Shown here: piece after piece, positions 40,583-49,679 of the stretch
Layout of the letters: each line of letters starts with the position of its first letter
How positions within the stretch are numbered: the stretch's first letter is position 1
DNA from: Chloroflexota bacterium
GTDB taxonomy: Bacteria > Chloroflexota > Anaerolineae > Anaerolineales > Villigracilaceae
DNA: 53,520 nt
Direction: 5' to 3'
Assembly (NCBI GenBank): GCA_013388685.1
Contig: JACAET010000030.1
Coordinates: 1-53,520, forward strand
Made by a program: the position numbers and the translations under genes
The notes under the pieces: model-generated
What the model was told of the DNA's origin: nothing
Seen by the model: the letters and a program-made list of their open reading frames with translations, nothing else
Databases searched by the model: none

Positions 40583-43450
40583 CTATGGCTGGTACGTCAC
40601 GTTGACGGCAATCCAGTCGAGGTAGAAGTCGCGCGCATTGTTGCTGGAGACGTCAATGACGCGCACGCGGAAGTTGGCATTGCTGAAGTCGCTGGCGCTC
40701 CAGGTGCGTCCCCAGGTGTTGGTGGTGCCGCCGAGGGTGTAGGTGGCTTCGCTGGTGCCGAGGTTGCCGGTGCTCAGGGCGCTGGTCCAGCTGGTTCCGC
40801 CATCCCATGAGAATTGGACGTAGATCTGGCGGGTGCCGGAGGCGCGATCGGCGCGGGCGTCCACGCGGACCTGGATGCCGGTGATGGTTGCGCCGGAGGG
40901 GATGTTGAAGCCGTAGTTGTAGAAGATGTGGCGGTCTTTCTGGGTGCTGGTGTAACTGGTGCTGGTGCCGGTGCCGCTGTTCACATCGCTGGCGAAGACG
41001 CTGTCGTTGGCGTAGGCGTTGGCAGGGGTGCCTTGGTAGCCGTTGTTATCACCCGAACTGGTGGTTACGGGGGCGTTGGCAGAGGGCGAGAGGTAGCCGG
41101 TGCTGGTGACGGGAGCCGGTGTGTTGGTCGGTACGGGGGTATTGGTGGGGGCGGGGGTGTTGGTGGGTGTGTTGGTGGGACCAGGCGTCGGCGTAGGTCC
41201 GGAGGCGAATGAGCCGCCGTCCACCACCAGGGCAAATTTCTGCGGTCCGTTGGGGATGTTGTAGGCGTTGACGGTCACGGTGTAGGTCCCTGCCGCGGGG
41301 TTCTGGATGTAGACGTTTTCGACGTTGTTGCGGCGGTCCGCCGAGCCGCCGGTGGCGCTCCAGCCGCCGGAGAAGACGTTGCCGCGGAAGGTGCCGCTGG
41401 GTCCACTGACGGTGAGGTCGAGGTCGTTGACGAGGTTGATGGCGGCGGTGTCGGTGGAGGGGTAATCGGTCCACACGAGGGTGACTTTGAGCGGTCCGCC
41501 TGTGGTGGTGACGTTGAAGGAGGCGCTTCCGCTGGTGCTCAAGCCTGTTCCTTCCTCTACGAACTGAATCGTTCCGTCGGTGGCGGCGTCGAGGTTGATG
41601 CGTCCCCAGCCTTCGTGGACGTTGGGGATGGGGAAGTCGTTGTCGTTGAAGCCGTCGTTGTTCTCGTCGAGCATGTCCACGGCGGAGTTGATGATGGTGG
41701 CTTTGACGAGGGCGGCGGAGGGGTTGAGGCTGTATGCCTTGTTGTAGTAATCGCGGACGACTGCCGCGCCGCCGGCGGTCAGCGGGTTGGACATGGAGGT
41801 GCCGCTCAGGTATTTGTAGTATTGGTCATAGGGGAAGCCGTAGCCGTCGTACTGCCAGGCGTTGTTCTTGGGGTTGGGCGAGGGGTCATAGCCCTGCTGG
41901 TACAGGTCGGAGTAGGTGGAAAGGATCCACGAACCGGGGGCGACCACGTCGGGTTTGATGCGGTTATCGTCGGTGGGACCGCGGCTGGAGAAGGCTGCCA
42001 TTTGCCCGGCGTTGTTGGCGGAGACGTCGTCTTTGATGGGGTTGGCGGGGTAATCAGAGGGCCACGCCGCGCCCCAGGTGAAGATGCTGTTCACGCCGCC
42101 CTGCGAGGCGCAGGTGGTATAGGAGAGGCTGGTGTCGCAGGGGTAGCCGTCACTGCGCTGGTTTTCGCTGGCGCCCACCGTCAGGACGTTTTTGGCGGTG
42201 GCGGGAGAGCCCATCGAGTCGCTGTCAATCACGCCGTCGCTGTTGGAGTCTATGCCTTCGTTGCCCGCCGAGAAGGTGATGAGCATGTCGCGGTTGTTCC
42301 ACATGAAGGTGTCGGACTGTACGGACTCGGCGGTGTAATCGCCTGCGGCGGCGGAGCCCCATGAGTTGCTGTGGATGCGGGCGCCGGCGTTATACGCCTG
42401 CTGGTACAACTGATTCAAGTCGCTGGGTAAGCCGGTCAGGTAGTAGCCGTTGGGATAGTACAGGGCGCAAATGCCTTTCATGGTCGCCCAGTTTTCGACT
42501 GCCTGGAAGACCAATTGCGCCGCAGGGGCAGAGCCTTTGCCGATGCCGTTCGGCGCGCCGGCGCTGAGGACCGAGCCGGCGGTGTGCGTGCCGTGACCGG
42601 AGTCCACATCCACCGCGCCGTCGTTGGTGATGCTCCAGCAGCTATCGTTGACGCCGGGCCAGTTGTAAATGGCAGAGACGCGTCCGTTGATGTCGCGGTG
42701 GGCGGTGGTGGGGGTGCCGCCGCCGAGACCGGTATCTGCCACTGCGACGGTCTGGGTGGAGCCGTTGTAGCCGCGCGCATGCGCCGCCGCCGCGCCGATG
42801 ATGTTGGTTACTGCGTAATCATTGGACTTGGGAGCGGCTGGAGCGGTGAAGAGCTCGTACATGGTGAAGTCGCTGATGGAGGCGACATCGTCCACCTGGG
42901 CGATGACGTTCAGCAGGGCGCTGTTGGCGGCAACGACCAGTGTCTCGCTTTGAAAGTCGCTTTCAGCCATGTTTTCAACGCCGACGGTCTGTGCGCCGGT
43001 CTGGGCGATGAGGTCGCGGACGGCGTTGAAATCGGAGCCGCGTTCGATGCGGACGCGATACAGGCGAACCTGACCGTCACGCGTCAGGCTGGACCCGAAT
43101 TTGAATTCCGGACGATATGCCGTCACCCCGCTGACGAAATTCAACTTCGCCACGCGGCTGGCGATGGCGGGATTCATCCGCACCTTGAAGGCAAAGTCCG
43201 GCAGGTAATCCAGGAACTCTGCTCCTTCGGCGGCAACTGCATCCTTCCATGCCTGCTGGATGGGTCCAGCAAACTGAACGATGAAGTATTTCTGACTGCC
43301 CGCGGCGGGATTGCCTTGCGCAGGAATAAAAGAGCCGCTCTTCAAATGCACGGCGGCATCTGAACGCGCGGCTGGCGCCATTGCCATGGACCCAAGCAGC
43401 AAGGTCAGGATGACGATGGCAGAAAAGAAATACTTGAACGCCTTATTCAT
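40583..43450 (-). CDS. Secreted subtilisin-like serine protease (S8) with C-terminal adhesion-type domain
   Basis: A 955-residue exported protease. Signal peptide (FFSAIVILTLLLGSMAMAPAA), an inhibitor-type propeptide region (about 35-200), then the S8 domain with catalytic Asp in VAVADTGLGGG, His in SGHGTHTAGSV and Ser in SGTSMSNPLTAGGAA. A beta-sandwich P-type domain follows (GSASFNVTTTGGPLKVTLVWTDYPS), then a repeated Thr-Pro linker (NTPTNTPAPTNTPVPTNTPA) and a final jelly-roll domain. I chose ATG 43448-43450 over GTG 43456 because GAGGAG is then at normal spacing. It probably degrades external protein for growth. Confidence 0.92.
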   Translation of the reverse strand: MNKAFKYFFSAIVILTLLLGSMAMAPAARSDAAVHLKSGSFIPAQGNPAAGSQKYFIVQFAGPIQQAWKDAVAAEGAEFLDYLPDFAFKVRMNPAIASRVAKLNFVSGVTAYRPEFKFGSSLTRDGQVRLYRVRIERGSDFNAVRDLIAQTGAQTVGVENMAESDFQSETLVVAANSALLNVIAQVDDVASISDFTMYELFTAPAAPKSNDYAVTNIIGAAAAHARGYNGSTQTVAVADTGLGGGTPTTAHRDINGRVSAIYNWPGVNDSCWSITNDGAVDVDSGHGTHTAGSVLSAGAPNGIGKGSAPAAQLVFQAVENWATMKGICALYYPNGYYLTGLPSDLNQLYQQAYNAGARIHSNSWGSAAAGDYTAESVQSDTFMWNNRDMLITFSAGNEGIDSNSDGVIDSDSMGSPATAKNVLTVGASENQRSDGYPCDTSLSYTTCASQGGVNSIFTWGAAWPSDYPANPIKDDVSANNAGQMAAFSSRGPTDDNRIKPDVVAPGSWILSTYSDLYQQGYDPSPNPKNNAWQYDGYGFPYDQYYKYLSGTSMSNPLTAGGAAVVRDYYNKAYSLNPSAALVKATIINSAVDMLDENNDGFNDNDFPIPNVHEGWGRINLDAATDGTIQFVEEGTGLSTSGSASFNVTTTGGPLKVTLVWTDYPSTDTAAINLVNDLDLTVSGPSGTFRGNVFSGGWSATGGSADRRNNVENVYIQNPAAGTYTVTVNAYNIPNGPQKFALVVDGGSFASGPTPTPGPTNTPTNTPAPTNTPVPTNTPAPVTSTGYLSPSANAPVTTSSGDNNGYQGTPANAYANDSVFASDVNSGTGTSTSYTSTQKDRHIFYNYGFNIPSGATITGIQVRVDARADRASGTRQIYVQFSWDGGTSWTSALSTGNLGTSEATYTLGGTTNTWGRTWSASDFSNANFRVRVIDVSSNNARDFYLDWIAVNVTYQP

Positions 43451-43474
43451 ATTCACTCTCCTCTATGGGTTGGT

Positions 43475-43502
43475 ATTATAAAACGCCGACCTGGGGAGTC
43501 AG
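43475..43502 (-). promoter_or_regulatory. Promoter of the subtilase gene inside a hairpin
   Basis: On the minus strand CTGACT (43497-43502) and TATAAT (43475-43480) are 16 bases apart. Both lie within an imperfect hairpin, AAAACGCTGAC and GTCGGCGTTTT. Confidence 0.55.
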
Positions 43503-43599
43503 CGTTTTGCACGGGGGAATATGGGAGTGTTGTTCGTTTGTGAATTGGGCGGATTGTACCCCCGTTCTGGAATATGTCAATGGAATTTTGCGTAGGTTT

Positions 43600-43680
43600 C
43601 GGAAATCTTTTCGAAGCAAGACTTACGCACCCCGTGCGTTCGAGCACGCGCTCTACGCAAGGTTTTGCGTAAGTCCTGCG
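43600..43680. repeat. Inverted repeat with ACTTACGCA / TGCGTAAGT ends
   Basis: ACTTACGCACCCCGTGCG at about 43621 and TTTTGCGTAAGTCC at about 43663 are inverted. Inner CGTGCGTTCGAGCACGC is itself palindromic. The rest of 43457-43718 has no gene. Confidence 0.6.
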
Positions 43681-43718
43681 AGGAATAAAGATCGGGTTCT
43701 TGTTTGGGTTAATGAGGT

Positions 43719-44963
43719 TCAGGCGGGTAGGGTGACTTCTTGGGCGGGGGCAAATTCAGGTCGAGACCTGAGGCGTAGGTGAAGGGCATAGTAGGCTATG
43801 GCAGATAGTCCGCACAAGAACCCGCCGATGAACCAGAGCAGGTTCGGATTGAAGTTATCGAGAATGTAGCCTGCCGCGCCGGGTCCAACGGTGGAGGGAA
43901 TCGCCCAGGAGAGTCCGAAGATTGCCATATATCGTCCGCGCATGGTTTCGGGGGCGAAGTTCGTGGCGATTGTCTGGCTGGTCGGTACGAGGATCATCTC
44001 GCCGATGGTGATGATGACGATGTTGAGCATAAAAAGGATGTAGGCAGTGACGATGCCGAACAGCGTGAAGCCCATCATGTAGAAGAGCGTGCCGAACGCC
44101 ATCATGAGGAACGGCGGGCGGCGCTTGATGAGGCGCGAGACCCAAAACTGGAAGAGCACCACCGTGATGGCGCTGGTGGTCATCAAAAAGCCGTAGCCGC
44201 TGGCGGATGTGCCGTGGTTGTCGCGCAGGTAGACGGAGAGCGTGCTGTACATTTGCTGATAAACAACCATCATGAGTATGCCTGCCGTCATGAACGCCAT
44301 GAAGGCCATGTCTTTCAAGACGAGGCGGTAGCCCATCACGGTTTGCCAGAGCGATTCGCTTGCGGCATGGGCGTGCGGCTCGGGTTTCGTCTCCGGAATG
44401 GCGCGGAAGATGATAGCGGCGACTACGCAACTGATGACGGCATCTATCACGAACAGGTAGAAGAAATTGATGTTCGCCACGATGCCGCCGATGGTGGGTC
44501 CGATCATCCAGGAGAGGTTGCCAACCACGCGCAGGATGCCGAATCCTTCCTGGCGCTGATGTTCGGGCAGAATGTCTGCAATCATGGCGTCGTGGGCGGG
44601 ATGCGCCACGCTCGAGAGCAGACCTACGACGACCATCAACGGATACAGGGCGTTGAGGTTGTTGACCAATCCGAACGTCAACGTGCTGATGGCGCTGAAG
44701 ACCAGCCCGAACAGGATGAGTTGTTTGCGCCCGAACTTGTCGGTCAACGCGCCGCCGACGGTTGATCCGATCAACCCGAACAGCGACGACATCCCGAGCA
44801 GGATGCCCGCCTGCGTCATGCCGACGTTGAACTTCTGCGTAATATAAAGCGCAAAGAACGGGAAGAGGAGGGTGCCGCCGATGCGGTCTATAAAACTGAC
44901 GCCGACCACCACCCAAAATAGACGCGGAAACTCATGATAAATTTTGTTGAGACGGGTGAACAT
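43719..44963 (-). CDS. MFS transporter
   Basis: A 414-residue membrane protein with about 12 helices. GGALTDKFGRKQLILFG is the MFS loop 2-3 signature; LRVVGNLSWMIGPTIGG resembles motif C of drug/H+ antiporters, and the half-repeat is visible in the C-terminal part (SRLIKRRPPFLMMAFG). AAGGAC precedes the ATG. The likely role is drug or metabolite export; the substrate is not deducible. It stands alone between the subtilase and the ABC exporter genes. Confidence 0.85.
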   Translation of the reverse strand: MFTRLNKIYHEFPRLFWVVVGVSFIDRIGGTLLFPFFALYITQKFNVGMTQAGILLGMSSLFGLIGSTVGGALTDKFGRKQLILFGLVFSAISTLTFGLVNNLNALYPLMVVVGLLSSVAHPAHDAMIADILPEHQRQEGFGILRVVGNLSWMIGPTIGGIVANINFFYLFVIDAVISCVVAAIIFRAIPETKPEPHAHAASESLWQTVMGYRLVLKDMAFMAFMTAGILMMVVYQQMYSTLSVYLRDNHGTSASGYGFLMTTSAITVVLFQFWVSRLIKRRPPFLMMAFGTLFYMMGFTLFGIVTAYILFMLNIVIITIGEMILVPTSQTIATNFAPETMRGRYMAIFGLSWAIPSTVGPGAAGYILDNFNPNLLWFIGGFLCGLSAIAYYALHLRLRSRPEFAPAQEVTLPA

Positions 44964-45121
44964 TCATGTCCTTTCATGCGGGGATGTGGATTATAGCACA
45001 GATGTTCTGGTTTTGGGTTATTTTTCGCTTCGCGCAAATCGTCCCGAAGGGCATGATCCTTCGGCTGTGCCTCAGGACGCGCTCTTCGGGACGGCGGATT
45101 ATAACCGCTTCACCCTGGATC

Positions 45122-45973
45122 CTAATGCTGCCCCAGTGTTCCCAGCGTCCTCACCCTCCGCTCGATCCGGTAAAAGATCTGCGCGCCGATCCACAACATC
45201 ACGAACATAAAGGCGATGAGGATGACAACTTCCACAGGGATGGGAAGAAGCGTATTGGTTTTCAGGAGAAGACCGCGCACGGCGTCGAGACCATACGTCA
45301 GCGGGAGCATGAGCGAGATAGGAATCAACCAATACGGCAGCGACCTGACCGGGAAGTTCGTCCCGGAGAATCCCTGCACGAGGAAACTTCCCACGTCCAC
45401 CATCGTGTTTGCCTCCCGCATCAACAGGACGATGCCGGCGAAGGCAAAACCGAACCCATACAGACCGACCAGCATCGGGATGGCGGTCAGGATGGCGGCG
45501 AAGGTGCTTCCTGTCGGTTTGAAGCCAAACAATGCGCCGGCGATGACCAGCATGACAATGGATGTGATCGTGGTGGTCAACATGCTGGTCAGCGTGCGCC
45601 CGATGAGGATAAGCAAGCGCGAGACGGGCGCCAGCCAATTGGATTCGAGCACGCCCGAGTCCATGTCGTTCTTGAGGGCATAGCCCATGCCCCAGAACAC
45701 GGTCATGATGAAGTTGGTCAGCACCGTGCCGATCAGAATATAGGACATGTAATCGCCGCTTCCGGTGTATGCCGCGAAGCCCAGGGCTTGCCCGTCTGTG
45801 CTGAAGGCTTTACCCATGAAGTAGACCGGCGTGATCCAGATGATGGGCTGGAACACGTTGGAAACCGCGTTCAACGGATAACGCCAGAAGACCTTCCAGT
45901 CCTTGCGGGCGATGACGAATAAAGCCCGTAACTGGGTTCTGAGGCTGGGTTGGGAGAGGGTGGTGAGTTCCAT
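45122..45973 (-). CDS. ABC-2 type transporter permease (second permease)
   Basis: A 283-residue permease with six predicted helices and the ABC-2 signature region MREANTMVDVGSFLVQGFSGTNFPVRSLPYWL. VLESNWLAPVSRLLILIGRTL is shared with the preceding permease, so the two are paralogues that probably form a heterodimer. AAGGA precedes the ATG. It follows the first permease by 85 bases, which hold a palindromic repeat. Confidence 0.88.
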   Translation of the reverse strand: MELTTLSQPSLRTQLRALFVIARKDWKVFWRYPLNAVSNVFQPIIWITPVYFMGKAFSTDGQALGFAAYTGSGDYMSYILIGTVLTNFIMTVFWGMGYALKNDMDSGVLESNWLAPVSRLLILIGRTLTSMLTTTITSIVMLVIAGALFGFKPTGSTFAAILTAIPMLVGLYGFGFAFAGIVLLMREANTMVDVGSFLVQGFSGTNFPVRSLPYWLIPISLMLPLTYGLDAVRGLLLKTNTLLPIPVEVVILIAFMFVMLWIGAQIFYRIERRVRTLGTLGQH

Positions 45974-45990
45974 GACTCAAATTCCTTCGA

Positions 45991-46058
45991 TGGTCGAGTA
46001 GGCGGCGGGGTCTCGGTACGCCCTGTTGGGCTACTCGATCTCCGCCGTATCGAGACCA
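45991..46058. repeat. GGTCGAGTAG-type palindromic repeat between permease genes
   Basis: GGTCGAGTAGGCGGCGGGGT and CTCGGTACG face CTACTCGATCTCCGCCGTAT and CGAGACC. The words are those of the inner part of the element at 4621-4764. Confidence 0.7.
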
Positions 46059-46928
46059 TCAATACTGTCCGATCGCGCCGGTCTTGCGGGCGCGGCGTTC
46101 CATCCAGAGAAATGTAAAGTAACCAACGATAAGCCAGAATCCGCCGAACGAAAGCAAAGGGATCAGGTCCGGCAGTAACTCATTGACGCCCGCGTTCGAG
46201 AACGCCGCGGCGCGCATCCCGTGGATGAGATAGGTCTGCGGGAGCCATTTTGCGAAGGACTGCATCCAGGCAGGCAGGATGGCAACCGGGAAGGTGATGC
46301 CGCAGAAGATCATCACCATGCCGCGGATGAGGAAGACAAAAGTATTCGCCTCCTTCACCGTGATGACCAGGCTTGCGAATGCGAATCCCAATCCGTAAAT
46401 GGCAGGGATTGCCGCCAGCATCATCAGCCCGATCATCCACGGATTGCCGTTCAAGCGGACGCCGAAGAGGATGCCGAACTCCAACGCCGTGACGCCAATA
46501 AACATCGCCATCGAAACGATCTGCGGACCGGTTTGCCCAAGTAAATAAGAAAATCTCCAGGTGGGGGAGAGCCAGTTCGATTCAAGTGTGCCGCGCATCT
46601 GTTCATTACGAAGGGCAAAGCCTACATCCCACAACACAATGTTTTGCCACATCCAGACCGTGGTGCCAACAATGATGTAGCCTATGTAATCGGTCGCGCC
46701 GGTGGTAGCGATGAAGACAGCCAGTCCGCTTTCGTCTGGACCTGACAGCGCGCGCGCCGTAAGGATGTACATCATCGGGAAGATCAGGGGCCAGATGAAC
46801 AGGGCGATGATCCAGCTCGGGTAGCGCGTGAAGATCGTCCATTCGCGGCGCACGACGGCGAGAAACGCGCGTATGTCTGATAGCAAGCCCGGTTGACCAA
46901 GCGAGCGGGGAATGAGAGAAGTTTCCAT
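46059..46928 (-). CDS. ABC-2 type transporter permease (first permease)
   Basis: A 289-residue permease with six predicted helices; TVKEANTFVFLIRGMVMIFCGITFPVAILPAWM is the ABC-2 signature and TLESNWLSPTWRFSYLLGQT parallels the next gene. I chose ATG 46926-46928 (METSLIPRSLGQ) because GGAGATGAT lies just upstream; the longer frame is antisense to nothing real and overlaps the ATPase gene out of frame. Together with the ATPase and second permease it makes a DrrAB-like exporter of unknown substrate. Confidence 0.88.
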   Translation of the reverse strand: METSLIPRSLGQPGLLSDIRAFLAVVRREWTIFTRYPSWIIALFIWPLIFPMMYILTARALSGPDESGLAVFIATTGATDYIGYIIVGTTVWMWQNIVLWDVGFALRNEQMRGTLESNWLSPTWRFSYLLGQTGPQIVSMAMFIGVTALEFGILFGVRLNGNPWMIGLMMLAAIPAIYGLGFAFASLVITVKEANTFVFLIRGMVMIFCGITFPVAILPAWMQSFAKWLPQTYLIHGMRAAAFSNAGVNELLPDLIPLLSFGGFWLIVGYFTFLWMERRARKTGAIGQY

Positions 46929-46936
46929 ATCATCTC

Positions 46937-48019
46937 CTAGTCGCGCAATGCCTTGCCCGTCAGGTGAATGAACACATCTTCGAGCGACGGCTTGACGATG
47001 TTCATGTTGACGAGCCGCGTCCCGTTCTGGCTGATGCTTTCCATGAGTTTGGGTAACACGGTGCGGCTGTCCGTCGCCTGCATACTCACTTCCCACATGT
47101 CCGCTTCCGCCTGGCGGTGTGCGACGAGATTCTCCACCTCTTGAAGCGCAAGCAATTTTTCGCCGATGTATGCCTGCCAACCGCTGACCTCCAGACGGAT
47201 GATCTCCTTCTGTTCGATGCGGCGTTTGAGACCCTCGGGGGTGTCGAGGGCGATGATCCTGCCCGTGTCAATGATGCCGATGCGGTCAGAGAGTTGATCC
47301 GCTTCCTCCATGTAGTGGGTCGTCAACAGGATGGTGTGTCCCTCCTGCTTCAGGGTGGCGATCAGCTCCCGTAGGTTGCGGGCAGCCTGAGGGTCCAGCC
47401 CGAGCGTGGGTTCGTCCAGCAAAAGGATGGGCGGACGGGCAAGCAAAGCCTTCGCGATGGCGACGCGCTGGCGCATCCCCGTCGAATATTTTTCGACGAG
47501 TTCGTTGGCGCGGTCCTTGAGTTCCATGCGCTCGATCAGTTCGTCTACGCGCTTCTTTGCCACCGCGGGCGGGATGTGGTACAGCGCCGCGAAGTATTCG
47601 AGATTCTCGCGCCCGGTCAGTTTCCAGTATATGGAGCGTTCGCCCGCCAGCACCGTGCCGAGGCTGCGCCGCACGTCGTTCGCCTGCCTGACAATGTCGT
47701 AGCCGTTGACATGCGCTGTGCCGCTCGTTGGTTCGAGCAGGGTGCACAACATGCGGATGGTGGTGGACTTGCCCGCGCCGTTCGGACCCAGTAGGCCGAA
47801 GATCTCGCCGCGCTGGATCTGGATGTCAACGCCGCTGACGGCGGTGAACGTGGCTTTGGGTTCTTTCTTCCAAAATTGCCAGCGCTTCTTTTTCCCCTCA
47901 CCCCTGCGCCCCTCTCCCTCAGGGAGAGGGGATGGGGGGGAGGGGTTCTTATCCCCGGTCCCTGGGCGGGCAGGGAACTTCTTGACAAGTTGGTGGGCTT
48001 CCACAGCAAATTGGGACAT
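46937..48019 (-). CDS. ABC transporter ATPase, DrrA-like, with repeat-encoded insert
   Basis: A 360-residue ATPase with Walker A GPNGAGKST at 78-86, signature STGMRQRVAIAKALL, Walker B ILLLDEPTLGLDP and the H-loop TTHYMEEADQL, followed by a C-terminal domain of the daunorubicin-resistance type. Residues about 25-42 (NPSPPSPLPEGEGRRGEG) are encoded by a palindromic repeat, placed between the first strand and the Walker A region. AAAGGAG precedes the ATG. Two permease genes follow on the same strand. Confidence 0.93.
   Translation of the reverse strand: MSQFAVEAHQLVKKFPARPGTGDKNPSPPSPLPEGEGRRGEGKKKRWQFWKKEPKATFTAVSGVDIQIQRGEIFGLLGPNGAGKSTTIRMLCTLLEPTSGTAHVNGYDIVRQANDVRRSLGTVLAGERSIYWKLTGRENLEYFAALYHIPPAVAKKRVDELIERMELKDRANELVEKYSTGMRQRVAIAKALLARPPILLLDEPTLGLDPQAARNLRELIATLKQEGHTILLTTHYMEEADQLSDRIGIIDTGRIIALDTPEGLKRRIEQKEIIRLEVSGWQAYIGEKLLALQEVENLVAHRQAEADMWEVSMQATDSRTVLPKLMESISQNGTRLVNMNIVKPSLEDVFIHLTGKALRD
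47894..47946. repeat. Palindromic repeat inside the ABC ATPase gene
   Basis: CCCCTCACCCCTGCGCCCCT continues into CTCCCTCAGGGAGAGGGGATGGGGGGGAGGGG. It is the closest relative of the acsB copy at 4146-4195 and is read in the same frame. Confidence 0.85.
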
Positions 48020-48101
48020 GGAAATGCTCCTTTTAAAGCAGATCTTAAGAAATAGAAATCAATATTAAATATATTTACTTTTTCAACGCTTATTTTTCCA
48101 T

Positions 48102-48130
48102 ATATTACAACTTTTATTTGTTATTGTCAA
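48102..48130 (-). promoter_or_regulatory. Strong promoter of the ABC exporter operon
   Basis: On the minus strand TTGACA (48125-48130, consensus) and TAATAT (48102-48107) are 17 bases apart in an AT-rich region. The leader also contains AATATTAAATATATTT (48061-48076), a possible operator. Confidence 0.75.
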
Positions 48131-48172
48131 TACTCCTGTTTAGAATATTAATGTCAACCTGAAGAATTTCAA

Positions 48173-48198
48173 TAAAAAATCCCGCTTTGGGGCGGGAT
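48173..48198 (-). terminator. Rho-independent terminator of the SH3-like lipoprotein gene
   Basis: ATCCCGC (48179-48185) and GCGGGAT (48192-48198) pair; on the minus strand the hairpin is followed by TTTTTTATT. It lies 30 bases after the lipoprotein stop. Confidence 0.85.
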
Positions 48199-48227
48199 AA
48201 TCATGAGACTTCGTTCAGAATTCGGTC

Positions 48228-49031
48228 TCAATCGTGCGGGGGCCAGGGGATTTCGACCGGTCCGCCGTAGCCGTGTTTTTCCTGAAGATACACTCTTCCG
48301 TGTGAAGGGCGGCTGCATCCCGGCTCGTCGTTCTCGACTTTTATGGCGGGGTAATTCGTCCCGAGTGTTTCGAAGATAATCTCCCCGTTTTCACACCGCC
48401 AGACTTCGACGAGATATTGCTGCATGTTCTCGTCGGCAAATTTGCCCGGGCTGATGGGGACCGGTTCCCACCAGATTTCGACGCTGTTTCCGTTTCGAGT
48501 GGCGTTTGCCCAACTCGGACCGGGATAATAAGGTGACACAATCAGTTTGAATCCCGGGTACACGGCAGGCAGGCTTTTGGGGTCGCCCTGGATCTCGAGA
48601 AACTTGGCGTTGACCCAGCATTGATAAGGCGAATTCTCCACCAATACCCAGTTGTTCCCGTCGGTGCGGCCGATGAGTTTGATGTTGGCGCCTCCATTCA
48701 GGGCGAAAAGATATAGATACAACGCCCCGGGACCGTAACGACAACTGAGTTTGTCCACGACGACCCTGGCTTTCAAACTTTCGACAGTCGGGAGCGGTGT
48801 CGGGGTTGGGACCTGGGTTTCGGTGGGAAAGGGGGTGAAGGTGGGCGTCAAGGTGGAAGGTGGAGTAAGGGTTGCCAGAGGGGCGGTAAAGGTTTCGGCG
48901 GAGGGAAGGCTGGATGGTGTGGAGAGAGGTTCCGGCGGGTCCGATGCGGGGGATACGCTTGTCATGACCGCCAGATTGCAGGCGGAAGTCGAAAGCAGCG
49001 CAAGGAGAACAAGACGCTTTGCGGTGTTCAT
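48228..49031 (-). CDS. Lipoprotein with bacterial SH3-like domain
   Basis: A 267-residue protein with a lipoprotein signal (LVLLALLSTSAC), a long Thr/Pro/Ser linker (PSTLTPTFTPFPTETQVPTPTPLP) and an SH3-like segment (VVVDKLSCRYGPGALYLYLFALNGGANIKLIGRTDGNNWVLV) which keeps the RxGPG turn. The C-terminal 120 residues (WWEPVPISPGKFADENMQQYLVEVWRCENGEIIF) look like a fibronectin-III-type fold. I chose ATG 49029-49031; an in-frame TTG adds six residues. Likely cell-wall or surface located. Confidence 0.8.
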   Translation of the reverse strand: MNTAKRLVLLALLSTSACNLAVMTSVSPASDPPEPLSTPSSLPSAETFTAPLATLTPPSTLTPTFTPFPTETQVPTPTPLPTVESLKARVVVDKLSCRYGPGALYLYLFALNGGANIKLIGRTDGNNWVLVENSPYQCWVNAKFLEIQGDPKSLPAVYPGFKLIVSPYYPGPSWANATRNGNSVEIWWEPVPISPGKFADENMQQYLVEVWRCENGEIIFETLGTNYPAIKVENDEPGCSRPSHGRVYLQEKHGYGGPVEIPWPPHD

Positions 49032-49049
49032 GGCTTTGATTGTACTCAA

Positions 49050-49458
49050 ATCCTGGTTAAATGGTTGAGCCCGGCCTGAGGGGGGCAGGTCGGGCTCAAC
49101 CGTCTATATTTTACATCATGTTACATTTTTGACAAGAGGCGGCTGGCTTAAATTTTCCGTTCGAGTATGGTCGCGGCGACATGCTTCATAATGAGCCGGA
49201 ATGCCTGTGAAGCCGCTGAGGCGCTGTGCGATCGGGTCGGTTTCGACAAAGTATTCGGGATGTACGTACGACGCGGTTGTCTTTCCTTTCTTCTAAGAAC
49301 CTATCCGAAAATTTGCGCCCTGCCGGCTCCGCCCGGCGATCAATCTCCGGGCGATTCGTACGAAGTCCGCTCGAGCGGACTGAATAGCCGGGCTGGATGG
49401 CGCAGGAGTAGTATTCGGATAGACTCTAGAACAAATACGCCCGACCCCCGCGTGTGAT
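49050..49458. other. Non-coding region upstream of the RRM gene
   Basis: No supported gene in about 400 bases. It contains the second 60-base palindrome at 49333-49392. An open frame at 49167-49457 runs through that repeat and resembles nothing known. Confidence 0.5.
49333..49392. repeat. 60-base palindromic repeat, copy B
   Basis: It matches 26008-26067 at 55 of 60 positions. The inner part GTCCGCTCGAGCGGAC is a perfect 16-base palindrome here. Confidence 0.85.
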
Positions 49459-49464
49459 ACAATA
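49454..49464 (+). promoter_or_regulatory. Extended -10 promoter of the RRM gene leader
   Basis: TGATACAAT at 49456-49464 is an extended -10 with TACAAT at 49459-49464. No clear -35. It would give a leader of about 210 bases before the RRM start. Confidence 0.5.
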
Positions 49465-49469
49465 AATTC

Positions 49470-49647
49470 ATCTTACAAAACTGATGTTGCCCCGCGCGGT
49501 TTTCGTGCTCTACTGTATCTTGCATTGCAAGCCTGAACCTCCATTCGAGGAGGAAGTGTTGCGGTACGAATGTCCTGCATGACATCAGTGATACAAGGTC
49601 CAGCGTGCCTATGCCGCCGTCAACCCGAGGTGGGTTGACGGTTTTTC
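49470..49647 (+). ncRNA. Candidate structured leader or small RNA ending in a terminator
   Basis: Several complementary segments occur: ACTGATGT (49481-49488) with ACATCAGT downstream (about 49582-49589), TTGCATTGCAA, CCTCC-ATTCGA-GGAGG, and ATGTC with GACAT. The region ends with GTCAACCC (49619-49626) pairing with GGGTTGAC (49632-49639) followed by GGTTTTTC. This could be an attenuated leader of the RRM gene or an independent small RNA. It does not carry tmRNA, RNase P, SRP or 6S hallmarks that I recognise. Confidence 0.4.
49619..49646 (+). terminator. Terminator hairpin in front of the RRM gene
   Basis: An exact 8-bp stem with a 5-base loop, followed by a run of five T. It lies 34 bases before the RRM start, so it acts before the gene, not after it. 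Confidence 0.7.
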
Positions 49648-49679
49648 ATAACTCGCCGACCGATCAAAAAGGAGCCTAT

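Noticed and set aside
49470..49647. Known housekeeping RNA (tmRNA, RNase P, SRP or 6S) in the RRM leader
   Set aside because: None of the conserved sequence blocks of these RNAs could be found; kept only as an unassigned structured region.
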